Source: a virus. From it: 64,000 bases of DNA. The notes under the pieces are model-generated. The model saw only the letters and a program-made list of their open reading frames with translations, did no database searches and was not told the DNA's origin. How positions within the stretch are numbered: position 1 is the first letter of the stretch; each line of letters begins with the position of its first letter. Where the stretch lies: IMG/VR virus record IMGVR_UViG_3300037297_000078, positions 56,531 through 120,530 of that record; one strand, 5' to 3'. The translations under genes and the position numbers were made by a program. Of the stretch, positions 16,407-24,198 are shown piece after piece.

Positions 16407-17395
16407 CTTAATTCTCCTAAGTACTTATTAATATCTTTTGTTACTTTTTTAACATCTACCCCATAAAATCCCGCAGCATTTGCACAGCCAAATTCAAGCA
16501 ACCGATAACCACTAAACCCTTCTTTATCTTCAATAATGGCGACATCGGCAACAAACACATCATGAAAATCTTTAAGGTGGTCTTCTGCCCAAGGAATTAA
16601 ATCTGGCGGAATTGTCTTACTTACAGACAGACTTCCCCGGTACTTATACTGGCAAGCAGAAGAAACTTTACCGTTTACAAAAAACAACCTATATTCTAAA
16701 TGAATAATTTTTGGAGAAGCTATGATTATTGGCAAACTCGAAAGATAATCGGGATCTCCTCCAATAGAATCTAATACCTGAAATGATTGATAGACATGTC
16801 CGTCAAAGGCTTTATTATCGGCCGCTGGTCTAACAAAAAAGATTTCTCTGTTCATTCGGCTCGTTATGTTGTTATATTCTTTCGAAGTTACAAATTCTTT
16901 TAAAGTAATAACCTTAAAGTCATCATTGACCAAAAGATCCCTATATTTTTCTCCCCAGTAAAGATAGGTAAACTTCTCCTTGTCAAAGAATAACCCAGCC
17001 CTCTTCTCTTCAGAAAGCTTGTTGATCCAAGTTACCGATCCATAAAAAACATTAATTCCATCAACAGGAAATCCAGAAGTATTATTCTCAAAAGGAATTA
17101 CCGTATAAGGAACATAACAGCCTCCATCTTCTTCGCAAACTTCTTTAATTTGCTCCAGCCCTGTCGTGTCACATAAATTGCTTTGGCAAATCCAATTAAT
17201 CATTCTCTTGGTCTTTCTTATTATAATACCATCTTTTCCATAAAAAACATCAGATAAATATTCTGGGTGTTTTGTTAAAACTTCACAATCACAAAGTAAA
17301 CCCCCTTTGGTCCGCGCATAACTACACTTAGGATTATGGTCTTCAAAACTAGTCTCTTTGGCTAGCTGCCACGCTCTTGGAAAATCAATTGACAT
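16403..17395 (-). CDS. ATP-grasp protein, R2K-like
   Basis: 330 residues. The C-terminal half has ATP-grasp features of the R2K type: FFVRPAADNKAFDGHV, EYRLFFVNGKVSSACQYKY, VFVADVAII and the terminal YRLLEFGCANAAGFYG, where acidic and Asn residues would bind Mg-ATP. The N-terminal 60 residues carry a Cys/His cluster (CSYARTKGGLLCDC). Proteins of this kind ligate or amidate peptides or amino acids; the substrate is unknown. Confidence 0.75.
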   Translation of the reverse strand: MSIDFPRAWQLAKETSFEDHNPKCSYARTKGGLLCDCEVLTKHPEYLSDVFYGKDGIIIRKTKRMINWICQSNLCDTTGLEQIKEVCEEDGGCYVPYTVIPFENNTSGFPVDGINVFYGSVTWINKLSEEKRAGLFFDKEKFTYLYWGEKYRDLLVNDDFKVITLKEFVTSKEYNNITSRMNREIFFVRPAADNKAFDGHVYQSFQVLDSIGGDPDYLSSLPIIIASPKIIHLEYRLFFVNGKVSSACQYKYRGSLSVSKTIPPDLIPWAEDHLKDFHDVFVADVAIIEDKEGFSGYRLLEFGCANAAGFYGVDVKKVTKDINKYLGELS

Positions 17396-17404
17396 TATTT
17401 CTCC

Positions 17405-17827
17405 TTATTCACAGTCCTTAAAACAATTACAAGTGAAATCATAATTTACTAATTTCTTATATTCTTTAGATCTGGGGTTTAAACACAAAGCCTGATCAGA
17501 ATCGTCTTCGTCCTTAAAATCCCAATATTCACAACATTCACAAGTCTCACTTTTTAACTCAGCTATCCATTTATCTAAACAAGGAATACAGGTATAACAA
17601 GTTCCCCAAAATTCATGATCTACCAACGCAGTGTCTTTTACCGCTAACTCTCCCTTTGGTATAATGTGTAATTTACCATCTATTTGACCAAAATGACAAT
17701 CATGCTCTTTACGAGTTCTTACCATCTTTATGGTCTGACATGTAAGATCAACATCACGATCTTCATTATAATCCTGTAAATAATCCCTCAAAGGAAACCT
17801 TAGTTTTGGTACATTTGAATCTTTCAT
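17405..17827 (-). CDS. Cys-rich hypothetical protein
   Basis: 140 residues with many paired Cys (GTCYTCIPC, ETCECCEYW, FTCNCFKDC), indicating one or two zinc sites. Not recognised beyond that. It sits between the ATP-grasp gene and a charged protein, with a four-base overlap to the latter. Confidence 0.65.
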   Translation of the reverse strand: MKDSNVPKLRFPLRDYLQDYNEDRDVDLTCQTIKMVRTRKEHDCHFGQIDGKLHIIPKGELAVKDTALVDHEFWGTCYTCIPCLDKWIAELKSETCECCEYWDFKDEDDSDQALCLNPRSKEYKKLVNYDFTCNCFKDCE

Positions 17828-18525
17828 ATTCCACTCCCTAATGAAGCCTCAGTCTTCTCTTCCTCTCTCTTTTTATCCCTCTCTTCTTTCTCCTTACTTA
17901 AATCCTCTAACCATCCATCTAAATTATTTATATATTTAATAGGAATATCAAAAGGATAAAGACTATAGTCTTCTCCTCTTTCATATTCGTCGTAAATCAA
18001 CCGAATCGTGTCTTTATGAATCCAAGATTCAGCATATTCCGCTGAGTTGACCTTAGAGCCCCGATAATCATTTAAAATAAAAATTTCTTCCTGGTTTTCT
18101 CTAGCAAACTTATCAATTTCTTCAAAAGAGTCCTTTATTTTATTAATAAAACACTCCCTCTGGTTTCGACATGCTTCTTCTATTACTTTCATTAAACGAT
18201 CCTCAACAGCCTTTAAATTATCAGGAGATTTATCAAAAAAATCAAACTCATGTTGTTTTCTTGGTGGCAACACTAATGGCACTGGAGGAACCTCAACAGG
18301 TAGAGGAAGACCTCGATCCTCAACGAGAAGCTCCTGTTCTCTTCTAAAGGCCCTAGCTTCCTCCTCAGTCGGAGGTTGAATACTACAGTGCTCGTCTTCG
18401 TATTCTTCAATTGCATCAATCAGAGCTGCCCTCTCATCCCTCCTGGGGTCATCTATAGGGATATCAAAGATATCATCTAGTCTTAATAACGCCCTCTTGA
18501 AATCTTCTACTGTTTCTATTCTCAT
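17824..18525 (-). CDS. Hypothetical charged protein
   Basis: 233 residues, with helical, acidic ends and a Pro-rich middle (LPLPVEVPPVPLVLPP, about 74-89). The C-terminus is a Lys/Glu coiled coil. No domain recognised. Confidence 0.65.
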   Translation of the reverse strand: MRIETVEDFKRALLRLDDIFDIPIDDPRRDERAALIDAIEEYEDEHCSIQPPTEEEARAFRREQELLVEDRGLPLPVEVPPVPLVLPPRKQHEFDFFDKSPDNLKAVEDRLMKVIEEACRNQRECFINKIKDSFEEIDKFARENQEEIFILNDYRGSKVNSAEYAESWIHKDTIRLIYDEYERGEDYSLYPFDIPIKYINNLDGWLEDLSKEKEERDKKREEEKTEASLGSGI

Positions 18526-18540
18526 TGTTGTTTGCTCCCT

Positions 18541-18723
18541 CTATATTAATATACGAGACCGACACAAAACATAGAACCGATAAGTATTATAACGGTCTCT
18601 TCTCAAAGAAATAACATAAGGATAACTTTTGTTTACTTCATTATCACTTACAATTAAACAATCAAGCTGTTTGACGATGTTCGGTTCCGGTTCCGTAAAA
18701 CTCTCTGTTTCTATCTTAGTCAT
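18541..18723 (-). CDS. Small hypothetical protein
   Basis: 60 residues from the ATG at 18723, chosen because it overlaps the stop of the preceding gene (ATGACTAA) with AAGG upstream. No recognisable motif. Confidence 0.45.
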   Translation of the reverse strand: MTKIETESFTEPEPNIVKQLDCLIVSDNEVNKSYPYVISLRRDRYNTYRFYVLCRSRILI

Positions 18724-19066
18724 TGATGGCCTTGTCAAAATGCTTAACTAGATACTTAACTAGATCTCTGGTGTCAGGATCAATTTCATTATCATTACCT
18801 TCTTCTTCTGAATGGTCTAAATATTTAACCAACAAACCAGTATCAGGATCAATGGTATTGATGAATAATTCATCTCCAACAATAGAAATTGTTACTCTGT
18901 ATCGTTTCTTTAGAAAAGAATTATAATAATACTTGTCAATTAAAGCCTGAGTCTTTACTCTTAGATCGTTTTTTATTTTTTTAGTAATTTTCGTCCCACG
19001 ATAATCTTGGTTTGTCTCTCGAGATAACAGATTTAACTCTTTCATAAATTCTTGTGCTTTAGTCAT
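18716..19066 (-). CDS. Tandem paralogue 1, with internal repeat
   Basis: 116 residues. Shares with the adjacent gene the helix ...DKYYYNSFLKK, a strand, and the DPDTG element. Unlike its neighbour, its C-terminus repeats the element: IDPDTGLLVKYLDHS then IDPDTRDLVKYLVKH, so a 25-residue unit appears duplicated. Function unknown. Confidence 0.65.
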   Translation of the reverse strand: MTKAQEFMKELNLLSRETNQDYRGTKITKKIKNDLRVKTQALIDKYYYNSFLKKRYRVTISIVGDELFINTIDPDTGLLVKYLDHSEEEGNDNEIDPDTRDLVKYLVKHFDKAIND

Positions 19067-19340
19067 TAAATATCTCCTGTAGTTTTAAGTCTTCAACCCG
19101 TACTCCAGTGTCAGGATCTACTGTATCAATAGATAAAGCTGTTACACCACTACCAACAACTACCTTAAATTGTTTCTTTAAGAAAGAATTGTAATAGTAT
19201 TTATCAAAGAAGTTTTGAAACTTTACTCTTACTTCTTCTTTTGTTCTTTCATAGTTAGAAATAGGCTTTCCTACGTAATCTTCTTCTACTTGATCATATA
19301 ACTTCTTTAACTCTTTCTTAAATTCTTCTGATTTAGACAT
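19059..19340 (-). CDS. Tandem paralogue 2
   Basis: 93 residues from the ATG at 19340 (AGGAG eight bases upstream; a longer start at 19358 lacks support). Paralogue of the downstream gene: same order of helix, FDKYYYNSFLKK, strand and VDPDTGVRVEDL. Has one DPDTG unit. Overlaps that gene by eight bases. Confidence 0.65.
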   Translation of the reverse strand: MSKSEEFKKELKKLYDQVEEDYVGKPISNYERTKEEVRVKFQNFFDKYYYNSFLKKQFKVVVGSGVTALSIDTVDPDTGVRVEDLKLQEIFND

Positions 19341-19587
19341 CAGTAGTTCTCCTGGCATACTTATATTGATCCCTCATTTGTATTAATACACTCCCCTTTA
19401 CAGTACTCTTGTAAACTTCCTTTACTGTCCAAGTCTGATCTGATCCTTTTAGTCTAACTTCTTTTCCCTCGTGGGCTGTTTCTTTCAGAACCCAGGTAAC
19501 TAGGTTTTGGCCGGATTCTGAATAAAGAGAACATTGGATATAGTCTTTGTTTGGTTGGATGTGAGAAACAAACATTTCATCAAACAT
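19333..19587 (-). CDS. Hypothetical protein, first gene of the minus-strand accessory block
   Basis: 84 residues, beta-rich (CSLYSESGQNLVTWVLKETA; EVRLKGSDQTWTVKEVY). This is the most promoter-proximal gene of the block facing the divergent region. Not recognised. Confidence 0.6.
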   Translation of the reverse strand: MFDEMFVSHIQPNKDYIQCSLYSESGQNLVTWVLKETAHEGKEVRLKGSDQTWTVKEVYKSTVKGSVLIQMRDQYKYARRTTDV

Positions 19588-19972
19588 TGGTGATCCTTTC
19601 TTGATTCTTCACTTCCTTAAATTAGGCCATCAAGAGATGATTGTCAATATTATTATTGGGCGGGTTGGTAGAAAAATAATTTTTCTTATATATGGCGGTT
19701 TCAAGGAGAAAATTTTTTAAAACTTTGATTTTAGAGAATTAAGGTGGAGATTATGCCGAATAATAAAAGACCCTCTAGAATTGAGCTTCAAAGAGAGGCT
19801 TAGAGGGTTCTGTTACTTATACTATAACATAAATTTCTTAATAGGGGGCAAAATGGGAAAAATTTTATACATACCTAGCAAGTAATTCAGGACATCCCTG
19901 GGGGTCAAGGGTTAGCTGCCCCCTCCTTGACTCTTAGAGAATAAGCTGATAACCTCTTTTTAGGAGGTATTA
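19588..19972. promoter_or_regulatory. Divergent switch region with competing hairpins
   Basis: About 385 bases between the two divergent gene blocks. It holds an eight-base inverted repeat ACCCTCTA/TAGAGGGT bracketing about 23 bases (near 19769-19810), GGGGG/CCCCC (19900-19904, 19919-19923) overlapping GTCAAGG/CCTTGAC (19904-19910, 19925-19931) so that the pairings compete, and ACCTC/GAGGT (19952-19956, 19964-19968) that would hide the Shine-Dalgarno of the HNH gene. No promoter is certain. The rest shows no gene. Confidence 0.5.
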
Positions 19973-20647
19973 ATGAATACTAAACAAAAAAGAAACGAAC
20001 GAAAAACAAACTGGCTTCAAGAACACGGCCCCTGTGAAATTTGTGGATCTAGCGAGTCTTTACAGATCCATCACAAAGACCCCAGTCAGAAAGTTGCTTC
20101 AGAAGTTTGGTTGTGGAGCCAAGAGAGGAGAGAGGAAGAACTATCTAAATGCATGGTTGTTTGCGAGGAGTGTCATAAAAATATCCATGTTGAGATAAAA
20201 CGACAAAAAATAAAGACACAATATCATCCAGATAGAAAATTAATAAATTGCAAAAGATGCAAAAGAGATAGACCTCCGAAAGGCAGAGGTTTATGCGACT
20301 CTTGCTATAGAAAACACCAACGAGAGTCTAAGGTTATTATCTGTAAAGAATGTGGAGAAGAAAAACACCCTTTCACTAAAGACCTATGTAATGCTTGTTA
20401 CTCTAGGCTGTCTAGAAAAAACCCAAACAAGAGAAGGTTAATTGTCTGTAAATCTTGCGGAGAAGAAAAATACCATGAAGGTCTTGGCCTTTGTCAAAAA
20501 TGTTATAAAAAAGATTACATAGAAAAAAAGAAGAATCTTATTATCTGTGAAGACTGTGGAGAAGAAAAGCAACACCTGAGTCGTAATTTATGTGCAAAGT
20601 GCTATATGAGAAGAAAAAGAGCAGAGAATAAAGAAAAACCTATATAG
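19973..20647 (+). CDS. HNH endonuclease with four zinc-knuckle repeats
   Basis: 224 residues. HNH domain: CEIC (21-24), IHHKDP (32-37), CEECHKNIH (64-72). After it come four near-identical 30-35-residue repeats of the form CxxC-x10-11-LCxxCY (about 93-112, 124-143, 159-178, 192-211), probably each binding zinc and DNA. Free-standing HNH genes of phages are usually homing endonucleases; the repeat array could read target DNA. The SD can pair with a leader stem (see the region before it). Confidence 0.82.
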   Translation: MNTKQKRNERKTNWLQEHGPCEICGSSESLQIHHKDPSQKVASEVWLWSQERREEELSKCMVVCEECHKNIHVEIKRQKIKTQYHPDRKLINCKRCKRDRPPKGRGLCDSCYRKHQRESKVIICKECGEEKHPFTKDLCNACYSRLSRKNPNKRRLIVCKSCGEEKYHEGLGLCQKCYKKDYIEKKKNLIICEDCGEEKQHLSRNLCAKCYMRRKRAENKEKPI

Positions 20648-20764
20648 ACCTAAAATCAAAAAATTTTTCTAAACCCTAGTAAGTAATAATCAATCGCCCC
20701 ACCCCCCAAAGAGTTCGGAGCCGGCGGGGTTAATATTGCCGATAAGGCAAGAAAGGAACGAGTC

Positions 20765-21196
20765 ATGTTTTGGGACAAAGTAAAATCAGTAGTCAAGAAA
20801 ACAGTAGAGGTAGTGGAGAAGATTGATTCCTCTCTGGAGAAAGCGGAGAGGAAATGTCTGAAGGGAAAGAGTGTGGATGAAATAATTAAGTATGAAGAGT
20901 ACTCGGATAAAGTCTCGGATGCTATGTTGCATCCAGTAGAGACAGTTAAGAAAGTAAAGAATGTTAAAGTTAAAGAAAAGACTGTTGCTATCAAGAAGAG
21001 AGTTGGTAATAAGATTATCAGGCCGGTCGTGAAGAAGATGAGTGGTGTTACTCTTCGTTATAGAGTAGTTAAGACAGTTGTTAAGATAGTAGGTACTGTA
21101 TTTAAGAAGACTATCTCTATAGTAGATTCTATTCTTGTTGGTTTATTCGGCGGCGCGAAGAAAGAGATAGTCGTACGTAAAGTAGAGTCTAATTAA
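20765..21196 (+). CDS. Lys/Val-rich helical protein
   Basis: 143 residues with heavy Lys and Val content and alternating amphipathic segments (KVKSVVKKTVEVVEKIDSS; KTVVKIVGTVFKKTISIVDS). No known family. The leader holds a small hairpin (TTGCC-GATAA-GGCAA, 20736-20750) and AAAGG just before the ATG. Such amphipathic repeats could be membrane-active or nucleic-acid binding; inference. Confidence 0.6.
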   Translation: MFWDKVKSVVKKTVEVVEKIDSSLEKAERKCLKGKSVDEIIKYEEYSDKVSDAMLHPVETVKKVKNVKVKEKTVAIKKRVGNKIIRPVVKKMSGVTLRYRVVKTVVKIVGTVFKKTISIVDSILVGLFGGAKKEIVVRKVESN

Positions 21197-21226
21197 TCTA
21201 AATAAACAATAAGTAATGGTAATGTA

Positions 21227-21251
21227 GTAGATATACATAATGTATGTCTAC
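21227..21251. promoter_or_regulatory. 25-base imperfect palindrome upstream of a metalloprotease gene
   Basis: GTAGATATACAT-A-ATGTATGTCTAC is a palindrome with one mismatched pair. A second inverted repeat, TATCCTA/TAGGATA (21258-21264, 21275-21281), follows and would sit over the ribosome binding region of the gene at 21297. This pairing resembles hairpin III of the leader RNAs at 21995 and 23621. Operator or leader function is inferred. Confidence 0.4.
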
Positions 21252-21296
21252 ATAACCTATCCTATATATATATGTAGGATAAATGGAGAATGTATC

Positions 21297-21983
21297 ATGT
21301 TGGATAGAACAAAATATGCAGTGAGGGACGTAGTAGAGAAGATTAGCCCTGTTAAGGACTTTATGGTAGGCCAGGTCAAGATGAACTATAAGGTCTATGT
21401 TGATACTAAGGCGCTTATAGAGGAACAAGGAGTAGAAGGGCTTCTCTCTATGCGAGACATTGGAGAAACGACTATTAATGGTAGGAAGGTCTACCTCAAG
21501 CACTTCAATGGTATATTTGTACTGCAAGGACAGAAGGATATGCCAAGTGCTCTTGTTGGGAGAATTAATGGTGAGTTTGTTATTGTTGTCAACGACGCCT
21601 TTATGGCGGCGGACAAAGAAATACAAGAAGCAATTCTCGCTCATGAGATAGGTCACATCAAGTGTGGTCACTTGGATAATCCTAATCCCTTGAATATGTT
21701 CAAGAGGATGTTTGGTGCGGAGTCAACCATCAAAATAGAACTGGAAGCAGACAGAGTTGCTATTGATAATGGCCACCTTGATGGCCTTGTCAAAGTAATG
21801 GATAATATAGAAAAGTTCTATGACATGGCTGGCATGGGACATAAAGAAATTGTAGCACGAAGGCGACAGCTTAATATCGCGATAGAGAAAGAAACGCTCG
21901 GGACAAAAGAAACAAATAACCCTGCCTTACAAGCTCTTAGTCTTCTTGGAGTGGGTATATGTCCAGAAGGACATATAAAGTAA
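21297..21983 (+). CDS. HExxH zinc metalloprotease
   Basis: 228 residues from the ATG at 21297, which has GGAG at a fitting distance (an upstream ATG in the same frame has none). Zinc motif HEIGH at 116-120 in a strand-helix context (EAILAHEIGHIKCGH), followed about 30 residues later by IELEADRVA, the usual downstream Glu ligand of M48-like and other gluzincins. The protein has no signal peptide, so it acts in the cytoplasm. The target is unknown. Confidence 0.75.
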   Translation: MLDRTKYAVRDVVEKISPVKDFMVGQVKMNYKVYVDTKALIEEQGVEGLLSMRDIGETTINGRKVYLKHFNGIFVLQGQKDMPSALVGRINGEFVIVVNDAFMAADKEIQEAILAHEIGHIKCGHLDNPNPLNMFKRMFGAESTIKIELEADRVAIDNGHLDGLVKVMDNIEKFYDMAGMGHKEIVARRRQLNIAIEKETLGTKETNNPALQALSLLGVGICPEGHIK

Positions 21984-21994
21984 AAATGTTCTTC

Positions 21995-22066
21995 GGGCTT
22001 ATCAACTAGGTTGGTGGGCCTTGTAGAGCAATTTTGCTCTAATTTACTATCCTATATTTATAGGAG
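21995..22066 (+). ncRNA. Structured leader RNA, copy 1
   Basis: Three hairpins in a row: I, 21995-22005 with 22011-22021 (11 pairs including G-U); II, AGAGCAATTTTGCTCT (22025-22040); III, TCCTATA/TATAGGA (22050-22056, 22059-22065), where the 3' arm contains the AGGAG Shine-Dalgarno. The same order occurs again before the gene at 23707 with compensatory changes in I and III. It precedes the gene at 22081 and probably controls its translation. Confidence 0.7.
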
Positions 22067-22080
22067 AAAGAGAGATCGTC

Positions 22081-22272
22081 ATGTCAAAGAAGACCAATCA
22101 GAAGTTGTATGATTTATTCGTAGCAAGTGGTTCACTTAAGGATCAGCTTAAGAGGCAGGCTCTAACAAAGAAAGAGTATGCGGCGAGAATGAGAAAAATC
22201 AATAATCAAATGTTTTGTTGGCTTACTGTGGCAGGTATTGAGGATTTGGCTAGATCAGTTTTTAAGGACTAA
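22081..22272 (+). CDS. Small basic protein after the leader RNA
   Basis: 63 residues, helical and basic (MSKKTNQKLYDLFVASGSLK, KRQALTKKEYAARMRKIN). The ribosome binding site lies within hairpin III of the leader. Not recognised. It is the gene that separates the leader from the 22288 paralogue in the first module. Confidence 0.6.
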   Translation: MSKKTNQKLYDLFVASGSLKDQLKRQALTKKEYAARMRKINNQMFCWLTVAGIEDLARSVFKD

Positions 22273-22287
22273 CAAAGGAGAACTACT

Positions 22288-22533
22288 ATGATAATCACAA
22301 GAATGGCTTCAGACAAAGGGACTTTCGCAAGTGCTCTTATTAAGAGCGGCGTAAAGGGAGACAGGATCATCGAAGAAAGGTTGGACCTCAGTAAGTGGGT
22401 TCCTCCTTATAAGAAGCCTCAAAGAAGGTTTCTGGAAGATGATGTAATCCGATGTGGATACTGTGGTTCTGTTAAGCCTAGTGTCCGTAACTATAATGGG
22501 TGGCTTTGCTGCCCGGATTGTGGAGGAATCTAA
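22288..22533 (+). CDS. ITRMAS paralogue with zinc ribbon
   Basis: 81 residues. The N-terminal 46 residues share the order ITRMAS...SGVK.DRI.EERLDLSKW.PPYKK with the gene at 23707. The C-terminal 30 residues are a zinc ribbon (RCGYCGS... LCCPDCGG). The pair therefore shares a leading domain but has different C-termini. Function unknown. Confidence 0.65.
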   Translation: MIITRMASDKGTFASALIKSGVKGDRIIEERLDLSKWVPPYKKPQRRFLEDDVIRCGYCGSVKPSVRNYNGWLCCPDCGGI

Positions 22534-22644
22534 ATGGCTAAAAAGAAGAAACGTAATAAACAAATGAAAGAAGAGAAACAAGGTAAGAGAGTAAAGTCTC
22601 AGCCTGTTAAGAAAGGCTGGGAATATGTATCTGATTGGCCATAA
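22534..22644 (+). CDS. Tiny lysine-rich protein
   Basis: 36 residues, nearly all basic (AKKKKRNKQMKEEK...) with a short aromatic end (KKGWEYVSDWP). Its ATG directly follows the stop of the zinc-ribbon gene (TAAATGG); GGAGG lies 5 bases before that stop. Likely a small nucleic-acid-binding protein. Confidence 0.5.
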   Translation: MAKKKKRNKQMKEEKQGKRVKSQPVKKGWEYVSDWP

Positions 22645-22684
22645 GGGTCTCAATATTCGGCGTTTGCCGGGAAAGGAAAAAGTT

Positions 22685-23086
22685 ATGCCTCTAAGCATTA
22701 ACAAAAGCCAAGAAGAGAACGATATAATCCTTCAAAATTTTGTTGGTAATCGTGATAAGGTCTTTGTTTATAAAATTGTAGTAAAAAGTTCATGGGAAAA
22801 TTTTTATAGATCTCCACGTCATGGGGAATTTATTTGGGATTTCAATAAACACAATATATTTGAAATAAATAGATCTTCTAAACCGACTGAAGAAGAGCGG
22901 GAATCTGGAGAGATAGCGGAAGGACTTCATGTCTATGCTTCTTTCAAAGACGACTTTATGGGTTGGGATTTCTATGGTAGAAAAACTGTTAAATTCGAAG
23001 TTGAACGAGAAGACATTGTGGCTGTTGATGAGGCTCACGAAGAATTAGTTTGCAAAAAGCTGACTTTTGTAGAGTTTTCAAATTAA
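22685..23086 (+). CDS. MCL family member 2, Cys2 replaced by Pro
   Basis: 133 residues, start MPLSINKSQEEN. Family blocks: FVYK, FYRSPRHGEFIWDF, PTEEE, GLHVYAS, FEVEREDIVAVD and LVCKKLTFVEF. It belongs to subfamily A but has Pro at position 2 where nearly all others have Cys, and a shortened C-terminal region after DIVAV. The upstream ATG at 22625 in the same frame lacks a ribosome binding site; the one chosen has AAAGGAAAAAG before it. Confidence 0.75.
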   Translation: MPLSINKSQEENDIILQNFVGNRDKVFVYKIVVKSSWENFYRSPRHGEFIWDFNKHNIFEINRSSKPTEEERESGEIAEGLHVYASFKDDFMGWDFYGRKTVKFEVEREDIVAVDEAHEELVCKKLTFVEFSN

Positions 23087-23105
23087 CAAAGAAAGGAAAA
23101 AGAAA

Positions 23106-23609
23106 ATGAAAACATTGGTGATTATAACTATTCTGGTATTGGCGGCGTGCCAAGAAGAACAAGGTGGCCTGTATATCAATAGCTCATGTTCTCAGAGAGA
23201 GTATGGGCTTGTTGAACAGGCCGTTAATAAACTTAACAACGTCCTTGGTGACGAGTATATTGATTATCAGGTGGATTTGGCTGGCTGGGACAGACCAGCT
23301 AGACATCCGGATGATATAGATATAACAAACGACGGCAAGGATGTTGTGTATTGTTTGTCGTCGCCAACCTACAGAGGTGATGACAATACCTTAGGTATGT
23401 CAACCAAGTACGATATCCTTGTGATGTCATATAAGATTAAGTCTGAGAAACAATTCCTGTTTGATATAATGCATGAGCTAGTTCATTATATTGGGGTTGA
23501 GGAACATGTGTCTCATTCTGGAGATATTATGTCTGAGGGTATTATTTACTCTCCTCCTCAATCTTATACAGATGCTGATATTGAATTCATTCTAAATAAT
23601 CTAAAGTAA
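23106..23609 (+). CDS. Lipoprotein with HExxH metalloprotease motif
   Basis: 167 residues. Signal peptide with lipobox ILVLAAC (Cys15). Zinc motif HELVHYIGVEEH (123-134) then DIMSEG with a possible Met-turn Met142. This resembles metzincins, though the third position has Glu with the His one residue later than in the classical HExxHxxGxxH. Exported and membrane anchored. Could process host envelope or phage surface proteins; inference. Confidence 0.72.
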   Translation: MKTLVIITILVLAACQEEQGGLYINSSCSQREYGLVEQAVNKLNNVLGDEYIDYQVDLAGWDRPARHPDDIDITNDGKDVVYCLSSPTYRGDDNTLGMSTKYDILVMSYKIKSEKQFLFDIMHELVHYIGVEEHVSHSGDIMSEGIIYSPPQSYTDADIEFILNNLK

Positions 23610-23620
23610 AAGTGTTCTTT

Positions 23621-23692
23621 GAGTCTATCAATTAGATTGGTAGGCTCTATAGAGCAATTTTGCTCTGTTTAACTATCCTACTTTAGTAGGAG
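23621..23692 (+). ncRNA. Structured leader RNA, copy 2
   Basis: Same three-hairpin order as at 21995: I, 23621-23631 with 23637-23647 (11 pairs); II, AGAGCAATTTTGCTCT (23651-23666), identical to copy 1; III, TCCTAC/GTAGGA (23676-23681, 23686-23691) holding the Shine-Dalgarno. Several stem positions differ from copy 1 on both sides at once and keep pairing (for example G-C to A-T, C-G to U-G), which is covariation evidence for a functional RNA. Confidence 0.7.
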
Positions 23693-23706
23693 AAAGGGTA
23701 AACGTT

Positions 23707-24171
23707 ATGTTTATCACAAGAATGGCTTCTGGAATGAGGGCGCTTGCGGGCGCTCTGGTAAAAAGTGGTGTTAAAGAAGATCGAATTGTAGAGGAGAGGC
23801 TTGACCTCTCCAAGTGGACACCGCCTTATAAGAAGGCTATTGTCAAGAAGGGAAAAGGTAACGACATGAATAGGTTGATTGTCTTCATGGCGGCTTCGGC
23901 CGTAATGAACGATATGAATATTGAAGATATAGAGCTGTTCTTGGAAGAGCTTTATATTGAGGAGATTGAGGAGCGGAGAGTTGCTCGACGCGCCGCAGTA
24001 AAAAGAATTAAGAGTAAAGTAGTGTCTAAGATTGACAAAATAATCAATAAGGTTATGGGTAAAATCCGTAATCTTATTTGTATTGTCACTAAACAAACAG
24101 GAGATGTTGTTAATACAGCTCTTGTTGAGAAATGGACTAAAGAACTGGCTCTGGCCAGTAAAGAACTCTAG
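23707..24171 (+). CDS. ITRMAS paralogue with basic helical tail
   Basis: 154 residues. The first 46 residues match the gene at 22288 (FITRMAS, SGVKEDRIVEERLDLSKW, PPYKK); the rest is different: helices with RRVARRAAVKRIKSKVVSKI and a final charged stretch. Its ribosome binding site is in hairpin III of leader copy 2. A module here parallels 22081-23086: leader, ITRMAS gene, Cys2-lacking MCL gene. Confidence 0.65.
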   Translation: MFITRMASGMRALAGALVKSGVKEDRIVEERLDLSKWTPPYKKAIVKKGKGNDMNRLIVFMAASAVMNDMNIEDIELFLEELYIEEIEERRVARRAAVKRIKSKVVSKIDKIINKVMGKIRNLICIVTKQTGDVVNTALVEKWTKELALASKEL

Positions 24172-24198
24172 AGCACCTAGAGTAGAAAGGGAAGTATT

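Noticed and set aside
20656-20994. Minus-strand open frame around 20.7-21.0 kb
   Set aside because: Opposes the Lys/Val-rich gene and the leader hairpins; no ribosome site and strong low-complexity composition.
21198-21671. Minus-strand open frame opposite the metalloprotease
   Set aside because: Antisense to a clear HExxH protein and includes the 25-base palindrome; no coding signature.
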